Shown: positions 18,101 to 31,425, counted from the first letter of the stretch. The stretch is DNA of 64,000 bases from Arcticibacterium luteifluviistationis (GCF_003258705.1 NZ_CP029480.1:2170001-2234000); one strand, 5' to 3'. Program-made: numbers and translations. Notes: generated by a model not told the origin, from the letters alone.

Positions 18101-18157
18101 AAATAGGAGCATTCGCTCTCAAAAATCAACTAGCTTTAAAGAAACAATCTATAGCTA

Positions 18158-19087
18158 ATGCCCAAAACATTGAAATTCACACAAGCAACTTTAAACCTTT
18201 GCCTATTCATCTGTTTATTATCAAAGTCTATTTCAGGCTTTGCCCAGCAGGTTAAAAATGTACCAGACGCTTTTGCTCATATAAGCGTTACCCCTAAAGT
18301 ATTTGTCTTAAGCAATGACATTGACGTCCCTACCAAGAATGGACACTTTCAAGGAGTACAAGTGATTAATTCAAGTGGACGTGAGAAACTTTTAATATCT
18401 GGTAGTTCTTCTTCTTTAGCTTTTGTTTTGCAAGCCGACTTAAGCACACAAAAGACAGAAAAGCTTATCGCTCTCATGGACGAGCCATTTAGACATGCTG
18501 GCGGCATTCAAGTAAGTGGCGACTATTTAGCTGTAGGAATTGAAGATAATATTATTAAAACCCGCTCGAAGGTTCGTCTTTACAACTACCACAACGATAA
18601 TCTTGCAAAGGCTCTTCCTAATTTAAATATTGATAGAGAGGGTGAAGCAGAACAGCAAACCTCAGGAGCAGTAGCCTTACTGCCACTAAACAGCCATTAT
18701 CTTATGGTAGTAAGTAATTGGGATAGCCGTATTTGGGACTTTTACGCTGTTAATCCAGAAAAGCAAGAACAAGAAATATTACATTCCTTCACCGCCCCAG
18801 ATAATTGGGCAGGCTATCAGTCTATCAATCTTCTTAGAGACGAAAACGCCATTTACGCAATTGGATTTTACAGCAAAGAACACATTAGCTACGCCGACTT
18901 AATACTTATCAGCGATAGAGAAACTTATGACCCTATAATGAAGAAAATAGCCAGCAAAGCTTTTAATACTACGAATGGCGTTGATTTTGGTTCTGCAGCT
19001 GGTGTACAAGTGGACAAAGAAGGAAACCTACACATTTGGGGTACCCAAAATAAAGCGTCCAAGGGAATTGCTGTTAATAAATTTTAA
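18158..19087 (+). CDS. Secreted hypothetical protein, probably beta-rich
   Basis: The 309-residue protein has an N-terminal signal peptide ending near FAQQ (about residue 30). The remainder alternates short hydrophobic strands and turns (KLLISGSSSSLAFVLQ, SGAVALLPLNSHYLMVVSN, NGVDFGSAAGVQVDKEGNLHIWG), suggesting a beta-propeller-like fold. No catalytic motif is recognised. It lies 57 bp after the HEPN-like gene in the same direction, without clear functional linkage. Confidence 0.7.
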   Translation: MPKTLKFTQATLNLCLFICLLSKSISGFAQQVKNVPDAFAHISVTPKVFVLSNDIDVPTKNGHFQGVQVINSSGREKLLISGSSSSLAFVLQADLSTQKTEKLIALMDEPFRHAGGIQVSGDYLAVGIEDNIIKTRSKVRLYNYHNDNLAKALPNLNIDREGEAEQQTSGAVALLPLNSHYLMVVSNWDSRIWDFYAVNPEKQEQEILHSFTAPDNWAGYQSINLLRDENAIYAIGFYSKEHISYADLILISDRETYDPIMKKIASKAFNTTNGVDFGSAAGVQVDKEGNLHIWGTQNKASKGIAVNKF

Positions 19088-19128
19088 ATTAGCTAACAGA
19101 AACTCGTCCCATATTAATTAACTTAATT

Positions 19129-19497
19129 ATGCCTAATACAACTCCTGCTCATGACGAAAAAATAGCCGTTTTGACATTCGCGTCTGTTTACCCACATTAC
19201 GTTACTAAAGTGGTAAAGAAAGGCAGAACCCTAACAGAGCTGCACGAGGTAATTGAATGGCTCACTGGTTTTAATGAGCAAAAACTAGAAGAACTGATTG
19301 AAGAAAAGATAAGTTTTAAAACATTCTTTGAAAGAGCAAAACTTAACCCAAATGCTCCACTGATTAAAGGGATGATATGTGGTTACAGGATAGAAGATAT
19401 TGAGACACCCTTAACCCAACAAGTCAGATATTTAGACAAACTGGTAGATGAATTAGCAAAAGGAAGAAAGATGGATAAGATTCTTCGCACATCGTAA
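19129..19497 (+). CDS. DUF2200 family protein
   Basis: The 122-residue protein matches the DUF2200 pattern throughout: VLTFASVYPHYVTKVVKKGRT, LHEVIEWLTGF, ICGYRIEDIETPLTQQVRYLD and DELAKGRKMDKILR. Family members are small cytosolic proteins of unknown function. It lies 41 bp after the preceding secreted-protein gene. Confidence 0.88.
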   Translation: MPNTTPAHDEKIAVLTFASVYPHYVTKVVKKGRTLTELHEVIEWLTGFNEQKLEELIEEKISFKTFFERAKLNPNAPLIKGMICGYRIEDIETPLTQQVRYLDKLVDELAKGRKMDKILRTS

Positions 19498-19584
19498 ATC
19501 TTATAGTTATCGTAAAAAAGTTATGTTTGGTCGCCGAAAATGGCTCACAAAATCCCTATACTTGTATATCTTAAACAATGAATT

Positions 19585-20409
19585 TTGACGCTACGAAAAC
19601 GAACTTATGATATTTTGGAAATTAAGTTCCAGCGAAAGCGTGGGTTGAGCTTTATTGTAAACATTGCCCTTTCGGTTCTTATATTCCTTAATACCGTGGC
19701 CATTATCCTAAATACTGTCCCTAGTATTGGTAATCAATTTCGTCGATTCTTCTTAGATTTCGAGTTATTCTCTGTATCAATCTTTTCCATTGAGTATATA
19801 TTGAGAGTTTGGTCTAGTGTAGAAAAAGCCGAATACAGACATCCATTTTGGGGAAGAATTAAGTTTATTTTTTCTCCTTGGGGAATCATTGACTTTCTAG
19901 CCATTTTCCCATTCTACTTTTCATTTTTCAGGACAGACCTAGGCTTTGTTAAGATACTCCGCCTCCTTCGAATCTTTAGACTTTTTAGGGTGAGCAGATA
20001 CTTTCATGCCTTACGTGTTATTCAAAACGTATTAAGAGATAAAAAAGAGGAACTCTTATTGAGTGTTTCCTTTATCATTTTTCTCCTCTTGATTTCCTCA
20101 AGCTTGGCTTTTTACATAGAGCAAGAGGCCCAGCCTGAAGCCTTTTCTTCTATACCAGCGTCTCTTTGGTGGGGTGTAAATGCTATGACTACTGTAGGTT
20201 ACGGCGATATGCATCCAATAACGCCATTGGGGAAAGTTCTAGGCGGCTTAATGGCCATTTTAGGCGTTTCCATTTTTGCTCTTCCTACAGGTATTTTGGC
20301 AAGTGGGTTTGCCGAACAAATTCGTGGTAAACGACGAAGCAATGAAAAAGTGCACTGCCCCATTTGCGAGCATGACTTCTATTTAGCAGAAAGCCATAAG
20401 CATAAATAA
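19585..20409 (+). CDS. Voltage-gated potassium channel family ion transporter
   Basis: The 274-residue membrane protein has six probable transmembrane helices. It has an S4-like helix with regularly spaced arginines (KILRLLRIFRLFRVSRY, residues 123-139) and the K+ selectivity filter TVGYGD (203-208) between the last two helices. The frame starts with TTG at 19585; an ATG 7 bases upstream is out of frame. The cytosolic tail contains HCPICEHDFYLAESHKH, a CxxC plus His cluster that could bind zinc. It would conduct K+ across the inner membrane. Confidence 0.88.
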   Translation: MTLRKRTYDILEIKFQRKRGLSFIVNIALSVLIFLNTVAIILNTVPSIGNQFRRFFLDFELFSVSIFSIEYILRVWSSVEKAEYRHPFWGRIKFIFSPWGIIDFLAIFPFYFSFFRTDLGFVKILRLLRIFRLFRVSRYFHALRVIQNVLRDKKEELLLSVSFIIFLLLISSSLAFYIEQEAQPEAFSSIPASLWWGVNAMTTVGYGDMHPITPLGKVLGGLMAILGVSIFALPTGILASGFAEQIRGKRRSNEKVHCPICEHDFYLAESHKHK

Positions 20410-20594
20410 TAGAAATCAATTGCTACAACTAACATTCTGCTATTGAACTATAATAAAGAGCTAAAAAAAGATTTATTTAAGAATTTCTTCCCCACTTAGT
20501 CTAATAATGCGAAACACAACCATAGGTCAATAATTTCAGTCGTTTAATTTAAGTTTTTAGCCCTAAGATGGTCTAAATATAAAGCGTAGCAATA

Positions 20595-21323
20595 CTAATT
20601 TGACGTCCTAAATTCTAAATATAAGTTATATGCTTTTTCCTTCAATTCAACTTCTCCTATTTCTTCAAACGAATTACCTATTAACCAAAATGATAGTCTA
20701 ATTACGGTCCCTAATTCTTTTAAAAATACATCCTCGCTTGTATTGGATTTAACAAAATATGACATCAAACCTAAGTGTTCAAATTTTGAAAAATAAGTCC
20801 AAGAATCGAAGGCTTCTGTAATTGTTACATTGTGATCTGCCTTCACCTTTAACATTTCCATAACCAGCACTCCAGTACTACGAATCGTCTTAATCTCTTC
20901 TTCCTCACAAATCCTATTTATTTGTTTTACAAGTTCATGTTCATTAAAAAAATCGATATCCGTTGGAGTCTTTTCTAATGAGCTTTTTGTCTTATTAATG
21001 TCATCCTTTAGTAAAGAAAAATAACGTTTTTCTTTAGTTCCCACGTCTTTCATATCTATTGAAAGATATGCCATTAATATAAAATCAGTCAGTATATTTC
21101 TCTGTAAAAGAGCTAATGCATGATGAAACTCTCTTCTTCTTGCAAAAAGAAATTCAATAGTTTTTACATTTTGAAAAACTCTTTCCAAGACTTGAAAATT
21201 CACAAATTCTACTGGCACTTGTGCCCTAGTTTTAGGTCCCAAAGATTTTTGCCACTCTGATACTAAATTTTGAATACTTCTTAAACCATCTTTTGCTCGT
21301 TTTTCATTCATCTCTTTAAGCAA
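20595..21323 (-). CDS. Hypothetical helical protein
   Basis: The 242-residue protein is not recognised. It looks almost wholly alpha-helical and soluble, with FARRREFHHALALLQRNILTDFILMAYL near residues 70-98 (in part: RRREFHHALALLQRNIL) and WTYFSKFEHLGLMSYF near 170-186. The SKFEHLG stretch is reminiscent of conserved His-containing helices in some nuclease-like helical families, but this is weak. A start at M5 is possible. It lies 7 bp downstream of feoB on the same strand. Confidence 0.7.
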   Translation of the reverse strand: MLKEMNEKRAKDGLRSIQNLVSEWQKSLGPKTRAQVPVEFVNFQVLERVFQNVKTIEFLFARRREFHHALALLQRNILTDFILMAYLSIDMKDVGTKEKRYFSLLKDDINKTKSSLEKTPTDIDFFNEHELVKQINRICEEEEIKTIRSTGVLVMEMLKVKADHNVTITEAFDSWTYFSKFEHLGLMSYFVKSNTSEDVFLKELGTVIRLSFWLIGNSFEEIGEVELKEKAYNLYLEFRTSN

Positions 21324-21330
21324 TAACCAC

Positions 21331-23424
21331 TTACTTCAATATCTGATAAACAATAAAAGCAGAAACATAAGCTAAGACGCTCATGTAGCCTAGCTGAATC
21401 ATTGGCCATTTCCAGCCTTTGGTTTCTCTGTAAACCACGGCTATGGTACTCATGCACATCATAGCAAATACGTAGAAAATAAGCAGCGAAAAGGACGTAG
21501 CCGTATTGAAAACAGGCTCGCCTGTTTCAGGATTGACTTCTCTTCTTAATCTTGCTTTTATGGTGTTATCGTCAGCACTATCTCCTCCTATGCTGTAAAT
21601 GGTCGACATAGTCCCTACGAAGACTTCTCTGGCCGCAAAAGACGTAATCAAGGCTATTCCTATCTTCCAGTCGTAACCTAATGGTTTGATGGCGGGTTCT
21701 ATGGCTTTCCCAAAATAACCAGCATATGAATTTTCCAATTGAAAACTAGAAACTGCATTTTCTAATTCCATTCCTTCTAAAGTAGGATTTGCGGCAGCCA
21801 CTATTTCTGGAGCTTGCTCTATTTTATCACCTGGACCATAAGAGGCTAATACCCATAAAACAATGGAAATGGCAAGAATAACTTTACCTGCTTCAAAAAC
21901 AAAAGTCTTTACTTTCTCATAAATGGTATAAAAAACCTGTCCCCATCTTGGTGCTTTATAAGTAGGTAATTCCATCACAAAAATGCTTCTCTTCTCTGAC
22001 TTCATGATTTTCTTCATGACGTAGCCAGCCAAAAGTGCAGATAGAAAACCTAAAAGGTATAGCCCCATCAGGGTGAGTCCTTGTAAACCAAAAACTCCAA
22101 AAAGTGAGGTATTAGGAACTACAAGAGCAATAAGAATAGTATAAATAGGCAATCTGGCAGCACAACTCATCAATGGCGTTACCATAATAGTAACCAATCG
22201 CTCTTGCCAACTACCAATGGTTCTAGCAGACATTACTGCAGGAACGGCACAACCAATTCCTGACATTAGTGGTACTACAGATTTGCCACTGAGGCCAAAA
22301 CGTCTAATTAATTTATCCATCAAAACCACTACTCTGGCCATATAACCAGACTCCTCTAAAATGGCAATTCCTGCAAAAAGTAGAGCTATCTGAGGAATAA
22401 ACATTAGCACTCCGCCTACTCCTGCAATCACTCCGTCTGTAAGTAAGGATGTTAATTTACTCTCTGGCAGCACAGATTTAAGCCAATTATTTAAATTTGC
22501 TATGCCGGCGTCAATCCAATCCATAGGATATTCCGACAGGGCAAAAACCGCATTAAAAACAACGAAAAGTATGCCGAAAAATATGACATAACCCCACACC
22601 TTATGAAGCAGTATGGCGTCCATTCTATTCGTTCTGGTATCTCCTCTTTCTGCCCCTACCTGAACCACTTCTTTTAAGGCAGTACTTATATCTTGAAAAT
22701 GCCCAAGTGTTTCTGCAGCCTGAAAGGCACTTGCACTAAAGCCATGCTTTTGACCTATCCCTTTTATTAATTCTTTTTCGCTTTCGCTCAAAAAACTAAG
22801 CTTATCACCTTGAGCAAGGTATTGATTAGCGAGGTAATCATTATTTAAACTAAAGGCTTGTTTAACTTCTAAAACAGCCGCCTCATATTTCTCATCAATT
22901 TCTACATTGTGGTGAATATTACGATCCACCAAAGCCTGCTCTAGCCTTAACTTAAGGCCATTCACGCCTATTCCTTCTCTGGCATTTATTTCTACCACCG
23001 GAACTTCTAAATGAGCTTCTAATTTTATTGTATCTATAGCTGTACCAGCATCTAATGCCGTATCTAACATATTTAATGCTAAAACGGTTGGAATTCCTAA
23101 ATTAGAAACTTGCTCAAAAAGGAGCATATTTCTTTTAAGATTGGAGGCATCTACCACCACCACTGCTAAGTCTGGATAGTCTGGATTCTTAGGGTTAGAA
23201 AGTACATCTAAAACCACTTGCTCATCTATAGAAGTAGGGTAAATACTGTAGGTTCCCGGAAAGTCAATGACCTCCACCTTTTCCCCAGAGTTAAGCTTTG
23301 CTATTCCTATTTTCTTATCAACCGTTACACCAGGAAAATTCCCTACTTTCTGCCTTAGACCAGTTAACTGATTAAATAAAGAGGTTTTACCACTGTTTGG
23401 ATTACCAATCAGAGCTACTTTCAT
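21331..23424 (-). CDS. feoB: Ferrous iron transport protein B
   Basis: The 697-residue protein has the N-terminal G domain with G1 GNPNSGKT (residues 7-14), the switch NFPGVTVDKK, G3 DFPGTYS and G4 LNMLDTA. The polytopic membrane domain contains two Gate-type regions (MSGIGCAVPAVMSAR and ITSFAAREVFVGTM). It imports Fe2+ across the inner membrane with GTP hydrolysis. Its start overlaps the end of feoA by 4 bases (ATGA), indicating translational coupling. Length is typical for Bacteroidota forms. Confidence 0.97.
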   Translation of the reverse strand: MKVALIGNPNSGKTSLFNQLTGLRQKVGNFPGVTVDKKIGIAKLNSGEKVEVIDFPGTYSIYPTSIDEQVVLDVLSNPKNPDYPDLAVVVVDASNLKRNMLLFEQVSNLGIPTVLALNMLDTALDAGTAIDTIKLEAHLEVPVVEINAREGIGVNGLKLRLEQALVDRNIHHNVEIDEKYEAAVLEVKQAFSLNNDYLANQYLAQGDKLSFLSESEKELIKGIGQKHGFSASAFQAAETLGHFQDISTALKEVVQVGAERGDTRTNRMDAILLHKVWGYVIFFGILFVVFNAVFALSEYPMDWIDAGIANLNNWLKSVLPESKLTSLLTDGVIAGVGGVLMFIPQIALLFAGIAILEESGYMARVVVLMDKLIRRFGLSGKSVVPLMSGIGCAVPAVMSARTIGSWQERLVTIMVTPLMSCAARLPIYTILIALVVPNTSLFGVFGLQGLTLMGLYLLGFLSALLAGYVMKKIMKSEKRSIFVMELPTYKAPRWGQVFYTIYEKVKTFVFEAGKVILAISIVLWVLASYGPGDKIEQAPEIVAAANPTLEGMELENAVSSFQLENSYAGYFGKAIEPAIKPLGYDWKIGIALITSFAAREVFVGTMSTIYSIGGDSADDNTIKARLRREVNPETGEPVFNTATSFSLLIFYVFAMMCMSTIAVVYRETKGWKWPMIQLGYMSVLAYVSAFIVYQILK

Positions 23425-23666
23425 ACAATAATGCTTTTTACCAAAACCGTAGCGGCTTCAGACTTTCGAAGAGATACTTGATAATCGCCACCGATGGTGA
23501 CACAAACAGGACAACCCAATGGAGCCTCACGGTCAATTTTGACAACCGTACCCGGTACAAAACCCATTTCCATTAATTTTAATGAAAGTTCTTCGTCTGT
23601 AAACCCGTCAATTAATACAGATTCTCCAGGAGAAAATTCGGATAATATATTAGTGGTTTCTTCCAA
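23421..23666 (-). CDS. feoA: Ferrous iron transport protein A
   Basis: The 81-residue SH3-like protein carries LSLKLMEMGFVPGTVVKIDREAPLG in its centre (in part: LMEMGFVPGTVV), the standard FeoA core. It assists FeoB in the cytosol. A TAGATTTG box on the minus strand at 23701-23708 may be the -7 element for this operon. Confidence 0.95.
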   Translation of the reverse strand: MEETTNILSEFSPGESVLIDGFTDEELSLKLMEMGFVPGTVVKIDREAPLGCPVCVTIGGDYQVSLRKSEAATVLVKSIIV

Positions 23667-23700
23667 TTGACGACTATTTAGAATTAGTTTAAATAAAACG

Positions 23701-23708
23701 CAAATCTA
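23701..23708 (-). promoter_or_regulatory. Candidate -7 box for feoAB
   Basis: TAGATTTG on the minus strand matches the Bacteroidota TAnnTTTG -7 consensus, 35 bases before the feoA start. No TTG -33 element at ideal spacing was seen. Confidence 0.4.
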
Positions 23709-23742
23709 ATTATTTTGGTTCTATGGCTACGAGAAATATCAC

Positions 23743-25383
23743 TTAAATTCCTGAAACTCTCTGAAATTTATCTAAAAGGTCTGCGTATTCTTTCTTATTG
23801 GCCTCCATTTCTTCATCAGACCAAGCTAGGTTTCTCTGAAAAATCGGAGCCACTTTATCTATAGATGCTTTAGTGGCTTCCCAGTCTAAAAGCTCCATTC
23901 TTATTCTTCTTGCAAAGAAATCTCTAAGTTTGGTAGCCATTTCTCTTTTAACCGCAAATGCAGCTTCAGCCTTAATAAAAGGATAATCAGTATGAAGTTT
24001 TTCTGCTAAAGCAGGTTCTCTTTCTACCAGCATTAATACTTCTAAAGAAAGGTCACCATAGTTTTCATAAAGGTGTTCTACTGTGTCTTCCGATAATAAT
24101 TTGGACGCTTTCGCTTTATAAACATCCATTAAAAAAGCGGAGTTTTGAGCCCCTACTAATTTATGACTAGCTGTTACACATTCGGCTTGCTTATTAAGCA
24201 ACTCGCCGGCATAATCTATCACGTCTTTTGCCATGACACGGTAGGTCGTCCATTTACCTCCTAAAAGGCTTAACAGTCCCGACTCTGGCAAATATTCTAC
24301 TTCGTGGTCTCTTAAAAGAGCTTTTGTTTCTTTTCGCTTACTGCTCTTTGGAGCCAATAAAGGCCTTACTCCTCCAAAACCACTTGTTATATCTTTTCTT
24401 TCTAAAGGTTTTTCTAAGAACGGATTGACCGTTTCTAACAAATAGTCTACCTCTTTACTTTCCAATATTGGCTCATGTGCCATATCAGTGTAAGCTGTAT
24501 CAGTGGTTCCTACCATTATTTTGTTGCCGATAGGCTTCACAAAAACTACTCTACCATCTTTAGTTTCTGGTATAAGCATGGCGTCTTCTCCTTTCATAAG
24601 TTCAGATGGGAATACAAAGTGAACACCTTTTGCAGGCCTCATTCTAGATTCTTCATCCTTATCTGCCATAAGCCTTACATCATCTGCAAATGGCCCTGTA
24701 CAGTTTATAAAAAGCTTAGCATCTATCTCAAAATCCTCACCGCTTATTTCGTCTTTGACCAAAGCTTTTGACAATTTGCCTTCTGCATTTTTCTCAAAAT
24801 TAGTCAAGGAAACATAATTAGCTACTATAGCCCCTTTTTGCTCCGCCGAACTCACCATGGCCAAACTAAATGCAGCATCATTAAAAGTACCATCATAGTA
24901 AAGCACAGAGCTGTGCATTTCCTGTGTCAGTCCCGGCATTCTTTTTAGCGTATCAGCCTTGCTCAACCATTTGGCCGAAGGCAATCCATCACCAGCCGCA
25001 AACATTCCGTATAACTTTAGTCCAATGCTATAGTACATTCCTTCAAACCAAGAAAATACGGGTGTAATTAAAGGAATAGGCTTTGCCAAATGTGGTGCAA
25101 TAGTCAACAACGTTTTACGCTCGTGCAGTCCATGACGCACTTGCCTAAGTTGTTCTAAATCTAATTGTTTAAAAGCTCTTTCTAAGTATCTCACTCCGCC
25201 ATGAATCAGCTTAGTAGACTTTGAAGATGTCTCAGCACAGAAATCATTCTTATCAATCAAGGCTACTTTATAACCTCTCAATACTGCATCTAAAACCGCC
25301 CCCGAACCACTTGATCCTGCTCCTATTATACAGATATCAAATTTCTCTGTCCTTAACTTTCCTAACTGATGTTTACGATCCAT
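23743..25383 (-). CDS. glpD: Glycerol-3-phosphate dehydrogenase/oxidase (FAD)
   Basis: The 546-residue flavoprotein has the FAD dinucleotide motif DICIIGAGSSGSGAVLDAV (about residues 16-34), the GlpD hallmark STKLIHGGVRYLE (about 56-68), and GVRPLLAP with a C-terminal DAO_C-like domain. It oxidises sn-glycerol-3-phosphate to dihydroxyacetone phosphate at the membrane and passes electrons to quinone. There is no adjacent glycerol kinase or facilitator. Upstream of it are lacZ and galK, separated by 37 bp from lacZ. Confidence 0.93.
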   Translation of the reverse strand: MDRKHQLGKLRTEKFDICIIGAGSSGSGAVLDAVLRGYKVALIDKNDFCAETSSKSTKLIHGGVRYLERAFKQLDLEQLRQVRHGLHERKTLLTIAPHLAKPIPLITPVFSWFEGMYYSIGLKLYGMFAAGDGLPSAKWLSKADTLKRMPGLTQEMHSSVLYYDGTFNDAAFSLAMVSSAEQKGAIVANYVSLTNFEKNAEGKLSKALVKDEISGEDFEIDAKLFINCTGPFADDVRLMADKDEESRMRPAKGVHFVFPSELMKGEDAMLIPETKDGRVVFVKPIGNKIMVGTTDTAYTDMAHEPILESKEVDYLLETVNPFLEKPLERKDITSGFGGVRPLLAPKSSKRKETKALLRDHEVEYLPESGLLSLLGGKWTTYRVMAKDVIDYAGELLNKQAECVTASHKLVGAQNSAFLMDVYKAKASKLLSEDTVEHLYENYGDLSLEVLMLVEREPALAEKLHTDYPFIKAEAAFAVKREMATKLRDFFARRIRMELLDWEATKASIDKVAPIFQRNLAWSDEEMEANKKEYADLLDKFQRVSGI

Positions 25384-25420
25384 TTCCTATTTTTTGAAGA
25401 AGGCCAAAATTAAGAGTTTA

Positions 25421-29658
<4,238 letters not shown>

Positions 29659-29751
29659 AATAAATAGTAATAGAGGTAAATCTTAGGATTTCAAAATTGC
29701 AAATAAAGGTAAATACACTCGTTAAAAACAAAATGACTTGGCTTAAAAGTC

Positions 29752-29780
29752 AAAAAACTATGCCAACAGCGTCGGCATAG
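29752..29780 (-). terminator. Hairpin plus T run in the galK leader (terminator or attenuator)
   Basis: On the minus strand CTATGCC and GGCATAG form a stem, extended inward by two more pairs past one mismatch, with an AGC-sized loop. A TTTTTTG run follows. It lies about 100 bp upstream of galK and has no complete minus-strand gene before it, so leader attenuation is possible. Confidence 0.5.
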
Positions 29781-29902
29781 TTTCAGTTTCTCTACCTAAA
29801 TTTTAACCTTATTTTCCTAATAAAGGTCACTACAATTCAGAAAACCAGTGGCTTTCTTTCAAATCAGTTGACATTCATTTGAGTCATAAAGTTGGCCTAT
29901 TA

Positions 29903-29910
29903 CAAATGTA
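29903..29910 (-). promoter_or_regulatory. Candidate -7 box for galK
   Basis: TACATTTG on the minus strand fits the TAnnTTTG consensus. It lies between the LacI-type dyads and the leader hairpin. Confidence 0.35.
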
Positions 29911-29966
29911 GATAGCTTTTTAACCGAAATGCGACAATATTTATCCCAAAAAGTGCTAATATGCAG

Positions 29967-29982
29967 ATGCAAACGTTTGCAT
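29967..29982. promoter_or_regulatory. LacI-family operator candidate 1
   Basis: ATGCAAACGTTTGCAT is a perfect 16-bp palindrome with the central CG usual for LacI-family operators. It lies between galK and the LacI gene. Confidence 0.75.
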
Positions 29983-30002
29983 TAGTATAAAACAAAGAAT
30001 TT

Positions 30003-30030
30003 ATTTGAATGCAAACCATTGCACTCAAAT
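30003..30030. promoter_or_regulatory. LacI-family operator candidate 2
   Basis: An imperfect dyad has outer arms ATTTGA and TCAAAT and a core TGCAAACCATTGCA (30010-30023). It shares the TGCAA/TTGCA arms with the site at 29967. It sits where it would cover the -33 region of the LacI gene, suggesting autoregulation. Confidence 0.65.
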
Positions 30031-30076
30031 AAGAAATATTTATACCTTGCCAATATAATTTAAGGATAAAACCGTT

Positions 30077-31081
30077 ATGGCCAAAACCAATATCACCATT
30101 AAGAATATAGCCCTAGAATTGGGCATATCTGCCAGTACGGTTTCGCGTGCACTTAATGACCACCCCAGAATTGGGACCAAAACTAAGGAGCGTGTTAGAG
30201 AACTAGCAAAAAAACTTCACTATGTCCCAAATCCTGCTGCGAGGCTTCTCAAGAATAATAAAACCTTAAAAATTGGCATTTTACTTCCTTTTTTGAAAGA
30301 GGAGTTTTTTTCCATGGCTATTTCGGCTATTGAAGATGCGGTTCTCCCTCATAATTATCATGTAATGGTAAGTCAATCTAGAGATAATCTGGAAAGAGAA
30401 AAAAAGATGGTTGATGCTTTTATATCAACAAGGATAGATGGTCTAATTGTATCTGTATCTGCCGAAACGAATCATTACGGACATTTTAAAGTCTTAGAGG
30501 ATTATGGTATTCCAGTAGTTTTCTTTGATAGAGTTCCTAGAAACTTTGAAGCCAATAAAGTACATAGTAATGTTACCACAGGCACTATAGCTGTCATTCA
30601 GTTCCTTGTTAATAAAGGCATTAAAAAAATAGCTATAATTAACGGCCCTGGTAACCTTCAGGCATCTGACGAAAGGTTAAATGGTTATTTAGAAACTATT
30701 AATAAGTTTGGCCTATCCACTTCGCAGAAATATATCAAATCCAGCAATTTGACCCGTGAAGAAACCACAAAAGGAATGTTTGAACTTTGCGATCTTACTG
30801 AAAGGCCTGAGGCTGTTCTAACTTTTAATGACTATGTGGCTTTAGACGCTATGGCAGCATGCAGGCAAAAAGGTTTAATCCCAAACAAGGATATTCTCTT
30901 TGTTAGTTTTGCAAATTTGCCATTCACCAGTCTACTAGAAAACCCACCAATGGCTTCCGTTGAACAGTTTCCAAGTGTAATGGGAACTAGGTCAGCAGAG
31001 TTATTACTAACAAGAATGCAAAGTGACGAGCCCCTGCCCTATGAAGAAATAGTGCTAAAATCAGAACTAAGGATTCACTGA
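30077..31081 (+). CDS. LacI family transcriptional regulator
   Basis: The 334-residue protein has an N-terminal LacI helix-turn-helix (TIKNIALELGISASTVSRAL, residues 6-25) with hinge helix PNPAARLLKN, then a periplasmic-binding-like sugar domain (KIGILLPF, DGLIVSVSAE, PVVFFDRVPR). It is divergent from galK-lacZ with two operator-like dyads between them, so it likely represses or activates that unit in response to a galactoside. Its last 7 bases overlap the end of the convergent lipoprotein gene. Confidence 0.93.
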   Translation: MAKTNITIKNIALELGISASTVSRALNDHPRIGTKTKERVRELAKKLHYVPNPAARLLKNNKTLKIGILLPFLKEEFFSMAISAIEDAVLPHNYHVMVSQSRDNLEREKKMVDAFISTRIDGLIVSVSAETNHYGHFKVLEDYGIPVVFFDRVPRNFEANKVHSNVTTGTIAVIQFLVNKGIKKIAIINGPGNLQASDERLNGYLETINKFGLSTSQKYIKSSNLTREETTKGMFELCDLTERPEAVLTFNDYVALDAMAACRQKGLIPNKDILFVSFANLPFTSLLENPPMASVEQFPSVMGTRSAELLLTRMQSDEPLPYEEIVLKSELRIH

Positions 31082-31425
31082 TTTAACAATGGTTTCCTCT
31101 TATTCATTAAGTAACCAGCAATAATGATGATGATTAAAGCAGAAATATAAAAGCTATTTGGGATATGAATTCCTTCCTCTTCTAAGAGTTCCTCTTTCTC
31201 GTCTTCATTACTTGGTTCTAGTTCTTCAGATTGCCTTACAAACAATGCATTCGCCCTAGTTGAATTTTCTATTAGTTTGAAACCTCTTGGTATTTTCTCA
31301 ACAGAAAGTAGAACAGCTTCACCCGCATAGCTAACTATTTCTTTGTCATTCATTAATTCACTTTTCCTATCGCAGGAAGACAGAAAAAGGCCAAACAGGC
31401 TAATAAATAATAGTAATCTCTTCAT
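31075..31425 (-). CDS. Small lipoprotein with C-terminal membrane helix
   Basis: The 116-residue protein has a lipoprotein signal with lipobox LSSC (Cys18), then a middle part ending in an acidic stretch (ELEPSNEDEKEELLEEEG), and a C-terminal hydrophobic helix (FYISALIIIIIAGYLMN) with a KRK anchor. It would be held at both ends. It lies 4 bp downstream of the FG-GAP/ASPIC gene and overlaps the convergent LacI gene by 7 bases. Not recognised; possibly an accessory of the preceding lipoprotein. Confidence 0.75.
   Translation of the reverse strand: MKRLLLFISLFGLFLSSCDRKSELMNDKEIVSYAGEAVLLSVEKIPRGFKLIENSTRANALFVRQSEELEPSNEDEKEELLEEEGIHIPNSFYISALIIIIIAGYLMNKRKPLLNQ

Larger units (their letters stand above)
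29659..30076. other. Divergent control region of galK-lacZ and the LacI gene
   Basis: This 418-bp gap contains no gene. It holds a hairpin plus T run on the galK strand at 29752-29780, a TACATTTG box on the same strand at 29903-29910, and two operator-like dyads centred near 29974 and 30016. All are listed separately. Confidence 0.6.

Noticed and set aside
18107-18119. GAGC-ATTC-GCTC mini-hairpin after the HEPN-like gene
   Set aside because: The arms are only four bases; the resemblance to the TetR core is partial and lacks the TAAGC/GCTTA arms.
20595-21323. Naming the 242-residue protein a HEPN or abortive-infection family member
   Set aside because: The SKFEHLG stretch is suggestive, but the rest lacks diagnostic residues that I can point to.
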